From JASHPR01 sp963808705 (GTDB taxonomy: Bacteria > Actinomycetota > Actinomycetes > Streptosporangiales > Streptosporangiaceae), in contig CAWEHB010000006.1 of the NCBI GenBank assembly GCA_963808705.1, positions 124,001 to 188,000 of the forward strand: a stretch of 64,000 nucleotides of DNA. The letters are read 5' to 3'. This document shows, one piece after another, positions 26,198-34,554 of the stretch. Position numbers and translations under genes: made by a program. The number at the start of each line of letters is the position of its first letter. The stretch's first letter is position 1. The notes under the pieces are model-generated. The model saw only the letters and a list, made by a program, of their open reading frames with translations, made no database searches and was not told where the DNA came from.

Positions 26198-26441
26198 CGC
26201 CTGCCGCTGAAGACCAAGATCAGCAGGGCGGCGCAGGCGATCGCGCCCACCCCCTCGATGGCCCCGAAGGCGGCCAGGAACGCGCGCCCGGCGGCCGCCT
26301 CGGCCGCGGCGGACCGGCCGGCCAGGGAAAGCCGGCCCGCGAGCGCAAGCCGATCGCGGCCGCGCCCAGCAGCAGCACCACGGACGCGCCGCGGCGCAGG
26401 TCAGCCGGACGACCCTGGGTAACGCGGGCGAGCCTCGGCAT
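26143..26441 (-). pseudogene. Broken membrane gene in front of moxR
   Basis: ATG 26441 with GGGAGG upstream begins MPRLARVTQGRPADLRRGASVVLLLGAAAIG (one TM). The continuation ALAGRLSLAG and AIACAALLILVFSGRRWRRKPED (second TM plus basic tail) lies in a different frame, one base off, and runs into the MoxR gene. Two helices followed by a basic tail are what the start of a DUF4129-type partner of MoxR looks like. Reads as a frameshift plus a deletion that fused it to moxR. Confidence 0.5.
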
Positions 26442-26735
26442 GCTGCCTCCCGGCCTGTAGCCAGGGACCGTCAGCGGCTCCGCCGCAGTTCGCTCGGTGA
26501 GCCCCATCACCCGCTACGCCCCAAGTGTGCCATCGCTTCCGGCCGGCTCCCACTCCGGAGCGCCGCCCGCGTCGCCGGCCGGAGGCCGGCTCCTGGCGTA
26601 GCATGGACACCGCGGCGGCGAGCCGCCCGGTGGTGGACCCCGCCGGGGGCGTGCGCCTGGCTCAGGCACATGCCCGCATGCCAGACGGCCGATGGATCCT
26701 GCTCCGAGCGACGGTGGTGACCAGAGGAGCGGATC

Positions 26736-28274
26736 ATGTCCTTCCCCAGCATCCTCTTCGAGGCACCAGCAAACGGCGCTGCCGCCGTCCTCGAGCACCA
26801 GCCGCCCGCCTTCTTCACCGACCTGAATTTTGACCAGGTCATCCGGGCCATAACCGCCGGCCGAGACGAATACGACCTGGCCCCGTTCTTCTACACCCGC
26901 CTCGGCAGCACCCAGGCGATCGGCTACCGGCATGAGGTGATGAAGGACCTCCAGGGCCCGGGGCTCCTCGATTCCATCGGCGCCTTCGCGCGGCAGTTGC
27001 GGGCCATGCGCGAGCACCTGGCCCAGGCCGCGAAGCTGCACTACCGGCTGCAGCGGCAGAGCTGGTTCCTCGATGCGGTGGTGATCTACTGCGACGCCGT
27101 GACCGCCCTGGTCCGTGACCTGACCCAGGCCGGCCCGCGGTCCCGCGGCTTCCGCGCCCTCCGCGACTACCTGGCGGGCTACGCCGCCTCGGGAGCCTTC
27201 GTGGCGCTGCGCGCCGAGACCGCGGAGCTCAAGGAGCGGCTCGCCGGGATCAGGTACTGCCTGCACATCCGCGACAGCCGGATCAAGGTCACCCGGTACG
27301 ACGGTGAGGCTGACTACAGCGCGGACGTGGCCGCCACGTTCCGGAGATTCAAGCAGGGAGCGGTCCAGAGCTACCTGCTCAGGTTCCACAGTCCGCCGGA
27401 CATGGACCATGTCGAGGCGGGCATCCTCGACCTGGTCGCGCAGCTGTACCCGGACGTCTTCGCGGCCCTGAACGACTACTGCGACCGCCACCGCGGCTAC
27501 CTGGACCGGACGGTCGCCGCCTTCGACCGGGAAGTGCAGTTCTACGTCGCCTACCTCGAGTTCGTCGCGCCGCTCGAACGGGCCGGCCTGGCGTTCTGCT
27601 ATCCGCAGGTCTCGGCCCAGTCCAAGGACGTCACGGGCCGCGAGGTGTTCGACGTGGCGCTGGCCGGCAAGCTGGTCGGCGAGCAGTCGCCGGTGGTGGG
27701 CAACGACTTCGACCTGACCGGCCGGGAGCGGATCCTCGTCGTGTCCGGCCCCAACCAGGGCGGCAAGACGACCTTCGCCCGGACCTTCGGCCAGCTGCAC
27801 TTCCTGGCCAGCATCGGCGTCCCGGTACCGGGCCGCCAGGCCCGGCTGTTCCTGTTCGACCGGATGTTCACTCACTTCGAACGGGGCGAGAACCTGCAGG
27901 ACCTGCGGGGCAAGCTGGAGGACGACCTGACCAGGATGCACGAGATTCTCGGCCAGGCCACGGCCCGCAGCATCGTCATCATGAACGAGATCCTCACGTC
28001 CACCACGCTGCAGGACGCCGTGCTGCTCGGCACGCGGGTGCTGGAGCAGATCGTCGGGCTGGATCTGCTCTGCGTCTGCGTCACGTTCGTGGACGAACTC
28101 GCGTCGCTGGGAGCGACCACGGTCAGCATGGTGAGCACGGTCGTGCCGGAGAATCCCGCCGAGCGGACCTACAAGATCGTCAGGAAGCCTGCCGACGGCC
28201 TGGCCTACGCCGCCGCCATCGCCGAGAAATACGGCCTCACCTACGCAGCGATCCGGGAGCGGATCGCGCGATGA
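26736..28274 (+). CDS. MutS-like ATPase A (no mismatch-recognition domain)
   Basis: 512 aa, AGAGGAG at 26723-26729. About 330 residues of helical core/clamp type (TQAIGYRHEVMKDL near residue 60 fits the start of MutS domain III), then a MutS ATPase: Walker A G338-PNQGGKT, ABC signature-like GKLEDDLTRMHEIL, Walker B IVIMNEIL. Where canonical MutS has DE in Walker B, this has N417-E418. No domain I (Phe-x-Glu) and no Smr domain, so neither MutS1 nor MutS2. ATGA overlap with gene B implies equal expression and probably a heterodimer. DNA or other substrate unknown. Confidence 0.88.
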   Translation: MSFPSILFEAPANGAAAVLEHQPPAFFTDLNFDQVIRAITAGRDEYDLAPFFYTRLGSTQAIGYRHEVMKDLQGPGLLDSIGAFARQLRAMREHLAQAAKLHYRLQRQSWFLDAVVIYCDAVTALVRDLTQAGPRSRGFRALRDYLAGYAASGAFVALRAETAELKERLAGIRYCLHIRDSRIKVTRYDGEADYSADVAATFRRFKQGAVQSYLLRFHSPPDMDHVEAGILDLVAQLYPDVFAALNDYCDRHRGYLDRTVAAFDREVQFYVAYLEFVAPLERAGLAFCYPQVSAQSKDVTGREVFDVALAGKLVGEQSPVVGNDFDLTGRERILVVSGPNQGGKTTFARTFGQLHFLASIGVPVPGRQARLFLFDRMFTHFERGENLQDLRGKLEDDLTRMHEILGQATARSIVIMNEILTSTTLQDAVLLGTRVLEQIVGLDLLCVCVTFVDELASLGATTVSMVSTVVPENPAERTYKIVRKPADGLAYAAAIAEKYGLTYAAIRERIAR

Positions 28275-29803
28275 AGGCCTTCCTCATGTACGCCGACCGG
28301 GATTTCGACGCCGAAGGCGAGCTGCCGGACCAAGCCCCGGCCCTCGTCGAGGACCTCGGGCTGGAGGCGTTGTTCGCCGTCATGTCCGGCGGTGACGAGT
28401 TCCTGCTCGAGGTGGCGCGCCGGGGCGTGCTCACGAGCCTGTCCGACACCCAGGCGATCACCTACCGCCAGCATGTCCTCGGCGACTGCCTGGAGCACCC
28501 GGCCGTCGTCCGGCAGATGTACGACGTCGCGGTCGAGGCGGTTCTCGGCAACAAGAGGATCTACCGCGGCATCTTCTCCCGGTCCCCGGACGCCACCCTG
28601 CGCTGGTCGGTAGAGGCCCTGGGGCTGTTCACGGGGCTGCTCCGGAGGCTGCGCCAGATCGCCGATACCAACGCCGCGGGCTTCCGTTCCGAGGGCTTCT
28701 CGGCCCTGTGCGCCACGCTGGCCAGCGAGCTGAGCGACGATTACTTCCAGGCGGTCGACCACCACCTGAGCCAGTTGCGGTTCCGCGGCGGGGTGCTGCT
28801 CAGCGCCGAGCTCGGCCAGGGCCACAAGGGAGTCCGCTACCTGCTCCGCCAGGCCGGGCCGCGCAGGCAGGGCTGGCGCAGCCGGATCTCCGGGACCGGC
28901 CGCTCCGGATACACCATGCGGATCAGCGACCGGGACGAGAGCGGCCACCAGGCTCTCGCGGACCTGCGCGGCCGGGGGATCAACCTCGCGGCCAACGCGC
29001 TGGCGCAGTCGACCGATCACATCCTCAGCTTCTTCACCATGCTGCGCTGCGAGCTCGGCTTCTACATCGGCTGCCTCAACGTGCAGGAGCGGCTCGCGCG
29101 GAAGCAGGAGCCGGTGTGCTTTCCGGTGCCGCTGGCCCCGGGCGTCCCTGGTCCCGCGCTGTCCTTCCAGGGCCTGTACGACGTCTGCCTGAGCCTGCGG
29201 CTGGAGGACCGGCGCGCGGTGGGCAACGACGCCAACGCGGACGGCAAGACACTGGTGATCATCACCGGCGCGAACCAGGGCGGGAAGTCGACGTTCCTGC
29301 GCAGCGTCGGGCTGGCCCAGCTGATGATGCAGTGCGGCATGTTCGCGCCCGCCAGGTCCTGGTCCGGCACCGTCGGCGCGGGCCTGTTCACGCACTACCG
29401 GCGGGAGGAGGACCCAGGGCTGGAGAGCGGGAGGCTCGACGAGGAGCTCGCCCGGATGAGCCAGATCGCCGACCGCGTGACGCCGGGCAGCATCGTGCTG
29501 TTCAACGAGTCGTTCGCGGCGACCAACGAGCGGGAGGGTTCCGCTATCGCGCGCCAGATCGTCGGCGCGCTGGTGGAGTCGGGGGTCCGGGTCTTCCTCG
29601 TCACGCACTTCTTCGACCTGGCGCACGGCCTGTTCGCAGAGGGGTCCGCCGCGGCGCTCTTCCTGCGGGCGGAACGCCGCGCCGACGCGCGGCGCACGTT
29701 CCGGCTGACCGAAGGCGAGCCGGAACCCACGAGCTACGGCCCGGACCTGTACGAGCGCATCTTCGGCGCGGTCCCCGATCCCGCTGATCCAGCCTTCTCA
29801 TGA
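28271..29803 (+). CDS. MutS-like ATPase B, partner of A
   Basis: 510 aa, ATG overlapping the stop of A. Same architecture: TQAITYRQHVLGDCL near residue 60, long helical middle, then Walker A G333-ANQGGKS, signature-like GRLDEELARMSQIAD, Walker B SIVLFNESF (N412-E413, again Asn for Asp) and THFFDLAHGL (H-loop). Sequence differs clearly from A, so this is an old duplicated pair, as in eukaryotic MutS heterodimers. The stop codon lies inside the stem of a perfect hairpin (29799-29848). Role unknown; recombination or structure-specific DNA handling is an inference from the family. Confidence 0.88.
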   Translation: MKAFLMYADRDFDAEGELPDQAPALVEDLGLEALFAVMSGGDEFLLEVARRGVLTSLSDTQAITYRQHVLGDCLEHPAVVRQMYDVAVEAVLGNKRIYRGIFSRSPDATLRWSVEALGLFTGLLRRLRQIADTNAAGFRSEGFSALCATLASELSDDYFQAVDHHLSQLRFRGGVLLSAELGQGHKGVRYLLRQAGPRRQGWRSRISGTGRSGYTMRISDRDESGHQALADLRGRGINLAANALAQSTDHILSFFTMLRCELGFYIGCLNVQERLARKQEPVCFPVPLAPGVPGPALSFQGLYDVCLSLRLEDRRAVGNDANADGKTLVIITGANQGGKSTFLRSVGLAQLMMQCGMFAPARSWSGTVGAGLFTHYRREEDPGLESGRLDEELARMSQIADRVTPGSIVLFNESFAATNEREGSAIARQIVGALVESGVRVFLVTHFFDLAHGLFAEGSAAALFLRAERRADARRTFRLTEGEPEPTSYGPDLYERIFGAVPDPADPAFS

Positions 29804-29848
29804 TCGTGGTTGATTGATAGCGAGCACGGTCGATCAACCACGATCATG
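29799..29848. terminator. Perfect 16-bp stem after the MutS-like pair
   Basis: CATGATCGTGGTTGAT (29799-29814) pairs fully with 29833-29848; loop 18 nt. It begins in the last codon of gene B and includes its TGA. No T-tract. Probably ends the transcript or protects its 3' end; shares its CATGATC tips with 7331 and 54214. Confidence 0.6.
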
Positions 29849-29908
29849 GAACCGGCCCGGCAGGCGCTAGGCTGAAGCGGACATAACCGGCCGAGGAGTC
29901 TACTGGCC

Positions 29909-31555
29909 ATGACGATCGCCAGCCGTTTCTTCGAGCGGGCCATGAAGCTTCCGCCTGCGCCGAACCGTGCCGCGCAGGTCCACCGTGACCTGCGCATCCC
30001 CATGCCCGACGGAGTGGAACTGCTCGCCGACCGGTACGTCCCGGGCGGCGCCGGGAAGCCGCCGCTGGTGCTGGTCCGCTCCCCGTACGGGCGGCGCGGC
30101 GTCTGGGGGCTCATGTTCGGCCGGCTCCTGGCCGAGCGCGGGTTCCAGGTGGTCATCCAGAGCTGCCGGGGGACATTCGGCTCGGGCGGCACCCTCGACC
30201 CGTTCGGGCCCGACGAGCATGACGACGGCCTGGCCACGATCGCGTGGCTGCGGGAGCAGCCCTGGTACCCGGGCGCGTTCGGCACCACCGGTCCCAGCTA
30301 CCTGGGGATGGTCCAGTGGGCGATCGCGGCCGACGCCGGGCCGGACCTGCGGGCGATGGCCCCGCAGGTCACCACCTCCGACTTCCGGGCCGCGTTCTAC
30401 GCGGGCGAGGCGTTCTACCTGGAGACGGCGCTGGGCTGGGTCGACCAGGTCGCCCGGCAGGAGCAGCGGTTTTCCTTCGCCACGCAGTCGCGGGCCGGGC
30501 GCAGGCTCCGGACGATCCTGAACCGCCTGCCGCTGCGTGATCTCGACCGGCTGGCCACCGGCCAGCACGTGCCGTACTACCAGGACTGGCTCACCCACAA
30601 CGGCGCCGGAGACGACTACTGGAAGGGCCGCCGCTACGCCGACACCGTGGACCGCGTGACCGCCCCGGTCAGCATGGTCGGCGGCTGGAACGACATCTTC
30701 CTGCCGCTGCAGCTGCGCGACTACGCGGCCCTGCGCGCCGCCGGGCAGGAGCCCTACCTGACCATCGGCCCGTGGCGGCACGCCGATCAGCAGGCCGTGG
30801 CCGCCTGGGTCAACGACTCGGTCGCCTGGCTGAGCGCCCACCTGCTCGGCGACCGCAGCGCCCTGCGGCCGGAGCCGGTCCGGATCTTCGTCACCGGCGC
30901 CGAGGAATGGCGCGGCCTGCCCGCGTGGCCGCCGCCGACCCGGGAGCAGCGCTGGCACCTGCAGGCGGACGGGGTCCTCGCCCCCGAGGTTCCGGTGCCC
31001 GGCGAGCCGGACCGCTACCGGTACGACCCGGCCGACCCGACGCCCAGCCTGGCCGGGCCGGTCGGCCTGTCCGGCCGGGCCCGGGTGGACAACCGCGTGC
31101 TGGAAGCGCGCCCCGACGTGCTGACCTACACCAGCCGGCCGCTGCCCGACGACCTGGAAGTGTTCGGCGCGGTGACCGCCGACCTGTTCGTGCGGTCCAG
31201 CCGCGAGCACACCGACTTCTTCGCCCGGCTGTGCGAGGTCAACCCGGCCGGCGCGTCGGTCAACATCTGCGACGCCCTGCTCCGCCTGGTCCCCGGCCGG
31301 CCGGCGCCCGAGCCGGACGGCACCATCCGGGCGCGGTTCCCGCTCTGGCCCGCCGCGCATCGCTTCCGGCGCGGAAGCCGGCTCCGGCTCCAGGTCTCCA
31401 GCGGCGCGCACCCCCGGTACGCCCGCAACACCGGCACCGCCGAGCCGCTCGCCACCGCGACCACGCTGGCCGCCGCGGACCAGCAGGTCCACCATGACCC
31501 CGGCCATCCGTCAGCGATCATCCTGCCCGTCGCCTCCGGGCTCGAGCCGGGCTAG
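29909..31555 (+). CDS. CocE/NonD family hydrolase (X-Pro dipeptidyl-peptidase S15 type)
   Basis: 548 aa. Alpha/beta hydrolase with QSCRGTFGSGG (oxyanion region), nucleophile in TTGPSYLGMVQW (Ser near residue 130), GGWNDIF (Asp) and GPWRHAD (His), then a C-terminal jelly-roll domain. Family members cleave cocaine-type esters, glutaryl-7-ACA or X-Pro dipeptides. No signal peptide, so cytoplasmic. Convergent with the dynamin-like gene, 45-bp overlap at the 3' ends. Confidence 0.92.
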   Translation: MTIASRFFERAMKLPPAPNRAAQVHRDLRIPMPDGVELLADRYVPGGAGKPPLVLVRSPYGRRGVWGLMFGRLLAERGFQVVIQSCRGTFGSGGTLDPFGPDEHDDGLATIAWLREQPWYPGAFGTTGPSYLGMVQWAIAADAGPDLRAMAPQVTTSDFRAAFYAGEAFYLETALGWVDQVARQEQRFSFATQSRAGRRLRTILNRLPLRDLDRLATGQHVPYYQDWLTHNGAGDDYWKGRRYADTVDRVTAPVSMVGGWNDIFLPLQLRDYAALRAAGQEPYLTIGPWRHADQQAVAAWVNDSVAWLSAHLLGDRSALRPEPVRIFVTGAEEWRGLPAWPPPTREQRWHLQADGVLAPEVPVPGEPDRYRYDPADPTPSLAGPVGLSGRARVDNRVLEARPDVLTYTSRPLPDDLEVFGAVTADLFVRSSREHTDFFARLCEVNPAGASVNICDALLRLVPGRPAPEPDGTIRARFPLWPAAHRFRRGSRLRLQVSSGAHPRYARNTGTAEPLATATTLAAADQQVHHDPGHPSAIILPVASGLEPG

Positions 31556-33238
31556 CACGGCGCGCAGCGACTGCTCGCGGCGGGCCAGGCCGGCCAGCCG
31601 GGCCTCAGCCTGGCCGGCCGTCTGCTCGCGCAGGGCGGCGGCGGTCTCCAGCGCGCGGGAGAGCCGGTCCGTGCTGCTGGCATAGCGGCGCCCCACGGCC
31701 AGGACGAGCTGCCGCGTCGCCTCCGCCAGCCGGTATTGCAGGTCAGCCCGGGCCCGGCCGATCTGCCGGCCGGCCAGGTCGCCGATCTCGCCGAGCACGT
31801 GATCGCGGGCCAGCCGGCGGCCCAGCGAGCCGGGCAGCCGGCGCCGGACCGCCCCGGCCAGCAGCTCGGCCTGATCGACGTTCTCGCCCACCGAGTAGAA
31901 GAAGCTCCGGTCCGGCGCCAGCCGCTCGTCCGGCCCGGGCATGGCCAGCTCCAGCCCGAGCAGCTCGGCGGCGGCGCCGCGGACCGCGTCGAGCTCGGCC
32001 CGCAGGTCCCGGGTCAGCCGGCCGTCGAGCTTGCGCAGGCCGTCCTCCAGCCGCTCGCGCCAGGCCCGCCGCCACGACTCGGCCGCCTCCCGGACCAGCC
32101 GGACGAGCCGCTCCCGGCCCCGCCGCTGGATCTCGGCGGGCGGCGCCTCGGCGAGCTCGCCGTCGAGCAGGTCCCCGATCACCGCGTGCAGTTCCCCGGC
32201 CAGCCGGGCCGTCTCCCGCTCCACGGCCGCGTTCAGGTCAGCCAGCATCCGCGCGGACTCCGCGGCCGCTATCGCCGCCGCGTCCGTGCCGCGCTCGGCG
32301 ACCGCGGCCAGCCGGGCCGTGAACGCCGTCACCCGCTCCGCCGCGTCGGAGCTGGTCATCTCGGCCGCGCGCCGGGCCAGCGCGACCTCGTCGATCAGCG
32401 ATCCCGCCACCCGGCGCAGCTGGCCGGCTGCGGAGCGGCGCAGGTCAGCGGCTGCGCCCGCGTCGAGGTACGCGGTGAAGTCAGCGGCGAACCCGGCGAA
32501 CCCGGCGTCGCCAGCGGGGCCGAGCGCGGCCCGGGCGGACACCGGATAGACCGGCAGTTGCTGCCCGGTGGCCTGGCTGACGACGCGTTCGGTGAACTCG
32601 GCCGCCTCAGCCAGCCCGCCGGCATCGGCGTGGTCCGCCTTATTCAGCACCACGAACGTGGTCACCGACAGCCCGTGGACGCGGCTGAGCAGGTCGCGCT
32701 CGCTCGCCGACACCGGCGGGTCGGCGGTCAGCACGAAGATCGCGGCGTCCATGGTCGGCAGGACGCTGTCGGCCGCGGCGGTGTTGTGCGCGTGCACCGA
32801 GCCGGTGCCCGGCGTGTCGACGATCTCCACGCCGCGGGCCAGGACCGGGGCGTCCAGCCGGACGGTGATCCCGGCGATGCCGCGGGAGTTGGCGGGGTTG
32901 CCGCGTTCTGTCCCCAGGTCGTCCAGCGCGGTCAGCGGGAATTGCCCGGTGCGGCCGTCCGCGAAGGCCACCTCAAGACCCTCGACGGCCCCGTACGCCA
33001 CGGTCGTCGCCACCGCGGTCAGCGGGGTGACCCCGGCCGGCAGCACCTCCCGGCCCAGCAGGGCGTTGACCAGGGTGCTCTTGCCGCGCTTGGCCTCCCC
33101 CACGACCAGTACCCGCAGCCGGGCCGCCCGGAGCCGCTCCCGCAGCGCCCCGAGCGCCCCGGAGTCCGCCGTCCCGGCCAGCGCGGCCAGGTCGTCCAGC
33201 GCCGACATCAGCGCGTCGGGCCGTTCGGGTGCGCGCAT
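31511..33238 (-). CDS. Dynamin-family GTPase
   Basis: 575 aa from ATG 33238 with AGGAGG four bases upstream. G1 is G47-EAKRGKS, followed by LGREVLPAGVTPLTAV (G2 Thr), G3 VDTPGTGS and G4 VVLNKAD. The remaining 350 residues are helical with Ala/Arg/Glu-rich stretches typical of bacterial dynamin stalks; a hydrophobic tip is not obvious. Bacterial dynamins remodel or guard membranes, in actinobacteria during sporulation septation or phage attack. Only one copy here, while streptomycete DynA/DynB come as a pair. Confidence 0.88.
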   Translation of the reverse strand: MRAPERPDALMSALDDLAALAGTADSGALGALRERLRAARLRVLVVGEAKRGKSTLVNALLGREVLPAGVTPLTAVATTVAYGAVEGLEVAFADGRTGQFPLTALDDLGTERGNPANSRGIAGITVRLDAPVLARGVEIVDTPGTGSVHAHNTAAADSVLPTMDAAIFVLTADPPVSASERDLLSRVHGLSVTTFVVLNKADHADAGGLAEAAEFTERVVSQATGQQLPVYPVSARAALGPAGDAGFAGFAADFTAYLDAGAAADLRRSAAGQLRRVAGSLIDEVALARRAAEMTSSDAAERVTAFTARLAAVAERGTDAAAIAAAESARMLADLNAAVERETARLAGELHAVIGDLLDGELAEAPPAEIQRRGRERLVRLVREAAESWRRAWRERLEDGLRKLDGRLTRDLRAELDAVRGAAAELLGLELAMPGPDERLAPDRSFFYSVGENVDQAELLAGAVRRRLPGSLGRRLARDHVLGEIGDLAGRQIGRARADLQYRLAEATRQLVLAVGRRYASSTDRLSRALETAAALREQTAGQAEARLAGLARREQSLRAVLARLEPGGDGQDDR

Positions 33239-33324
33239 GCCGCCTCCTACCCTCATCAGGCAGGGACCGTTGGCGGCCGTGCCGCGGTTAACCTGGCGGG
33301 CCCCTCCGCCGCGCTCCCCCCAGG

Positions 33325-34407
33325 CTAGGCGACCAGGGCGGCGATGAGGTCGCGGATCTCGCCGGGATCCAGGGCGCACGTGCCGTCGCCGACCGACAGC
33401 TCCACGCGCTGCATGCCGGGGTCGGCGGTGGTCATCGCCTGCGGCCAGGTCCAGGCGCCCTGCTCGGCGGCGAGCCGCCGCGCGGCGGCGGCGAACCCCT
33501 CCTGGCTGGTGGCCAGCAGCAGGTGCATCATCGGGACCTGGGGCGGGTCCGGGACCACCCGGACCCCCGGGAGGTCCTGCAGCGCGCCGGCGATCGCCTG
33601 CGCGTGGCTCAGGTAGCGCGGCATCAGCGGCAGCCGCCGCTTCAGGCAGGTCAGCGCCGACGCCGCGCTGGGCCACAGCCCGAACAGGGTCCCGCCCATC
33701 CGCTTGCGCCACTGGATGACCTCGGCGATGGTGTCGTCCGGCCCGGCGACGCAGCAGCCGGGCAGGGCCCCGAGGCCCTTGTAGAACGAGACGTAGACGG
33801 TGTCGAACAGCGCCGCGATCTCGCCCGGCGGCCTGCCGTACCCGGCGGCCGATTCCCAGAGCCGGGCGCCGTCCAGGTGCGCGGCGGCTCCGTGGTCGCG
33901 GGCCCAGGCGACCTGCGCTTCCAGCTTGGCCCACTCCGGCTGCTGGCCGCCCAGGTCCCGCTGCGGCAGCTCGAGCAGCAGCGCGGCGACCGGCTCGCGG
34001 ACCTGGTCGAGGTCGTCGCGGCCGATGAGCCGGTCCGGGTCACCGGCCCGGCGGCCGGTCAGCTGGTGCAGCCGCTGGTAGGCCTCGCCCTCGTGCCGGT
34101 CCAGGTGGCACATGGGATGGAAGACCACCGTGCGCCGGCCGGTCCGGTCGGCGTGCACGCGCAACACCGACTGCTGGGCCATCGTGCCGCTGGGCAGGAA
34201 CACGGCGGCTTCCTTGCCGAGCAGCGCGGCGATCTCCCCTTCCAGTTCGGCCACCACGCCCCCGTCGCCGTAGCGGTCGACGGCGGTGTCGGCCGGGACG
34301 GTCGCCAGCAGGTCGCCGGCCCTGACCGGCCCGTGCCCGGCCAGGAAGCGAGTGCACCGGTCGCGCAGGGCCTGGAGATCATCATCGTTCGGGGCCACGA
34401 CGCCCAT
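33325..34407 (-). CDS. Threonine-aldolase-like PLP lyase
   Basis: 360 aa. Fold-type I PLP enzyme of the beta-eliminating lyase / threonine aldolase family: YGDGGVVAELEGEIAALLGKEAAVFLPSGTMAQQ at the N-terminal half, HLDGARLWESA (Asp binding the pyridine N) and SFYKGLGALPGC with the Schiff-base lysine. Cleaves L-threonine or allo-threonine-like beta-hydroxy amino acids to glycine and aldehyde. Start at ATG 34407; no clear ribosome binding site, and a GTG two codons on or 27 bp upstream is possible. Confidence 0.9.
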   Translation of the reverse strand: MGVVAPNDDDLQALRDRCTRFLAGHGPVRAGDLLATVPADTAVDRYGDGGVVAELEGEIAALLGKEAAVFLPSGTMAQQSVLRVHADRTGRRTVVFHPMCHLDRHEGEAYQRLHQLTGRRAGDPDRLIGRDDLDQVREPVAALLLELPQRDLGGQQPEWAKLEAQVAWARDHGAAAHLDGARLWESAAGYGRPPGEIAALFDTVYVSFYKGLGALPGCCVAGPDDTIAEVIQWRKRMGGTLFGLWPSAASALTCLKRRLPLMPRYLSHAQAIAGALQDLPGVRVVPDPPQVPMMHLLLATSQEGFAAAARRLAAEQGAWTWPQAMTTADPGMQRVELSVGDGTCALDPGEIRDLIAALVA

Positions 34408-34554
34408 TGTGCCCGGTAGCCCTGCCGTAACCACCGGGCGGGGACAAGCCGGCGCGCGGGCTGGCCTGCATACCCTGCAGGAGCGGACCGAGATCGCGTC
34501 GATCGCGCAGGGTCACGGACAACCGGTGACCGCCGCCAACGTGAAGGAAGCATC

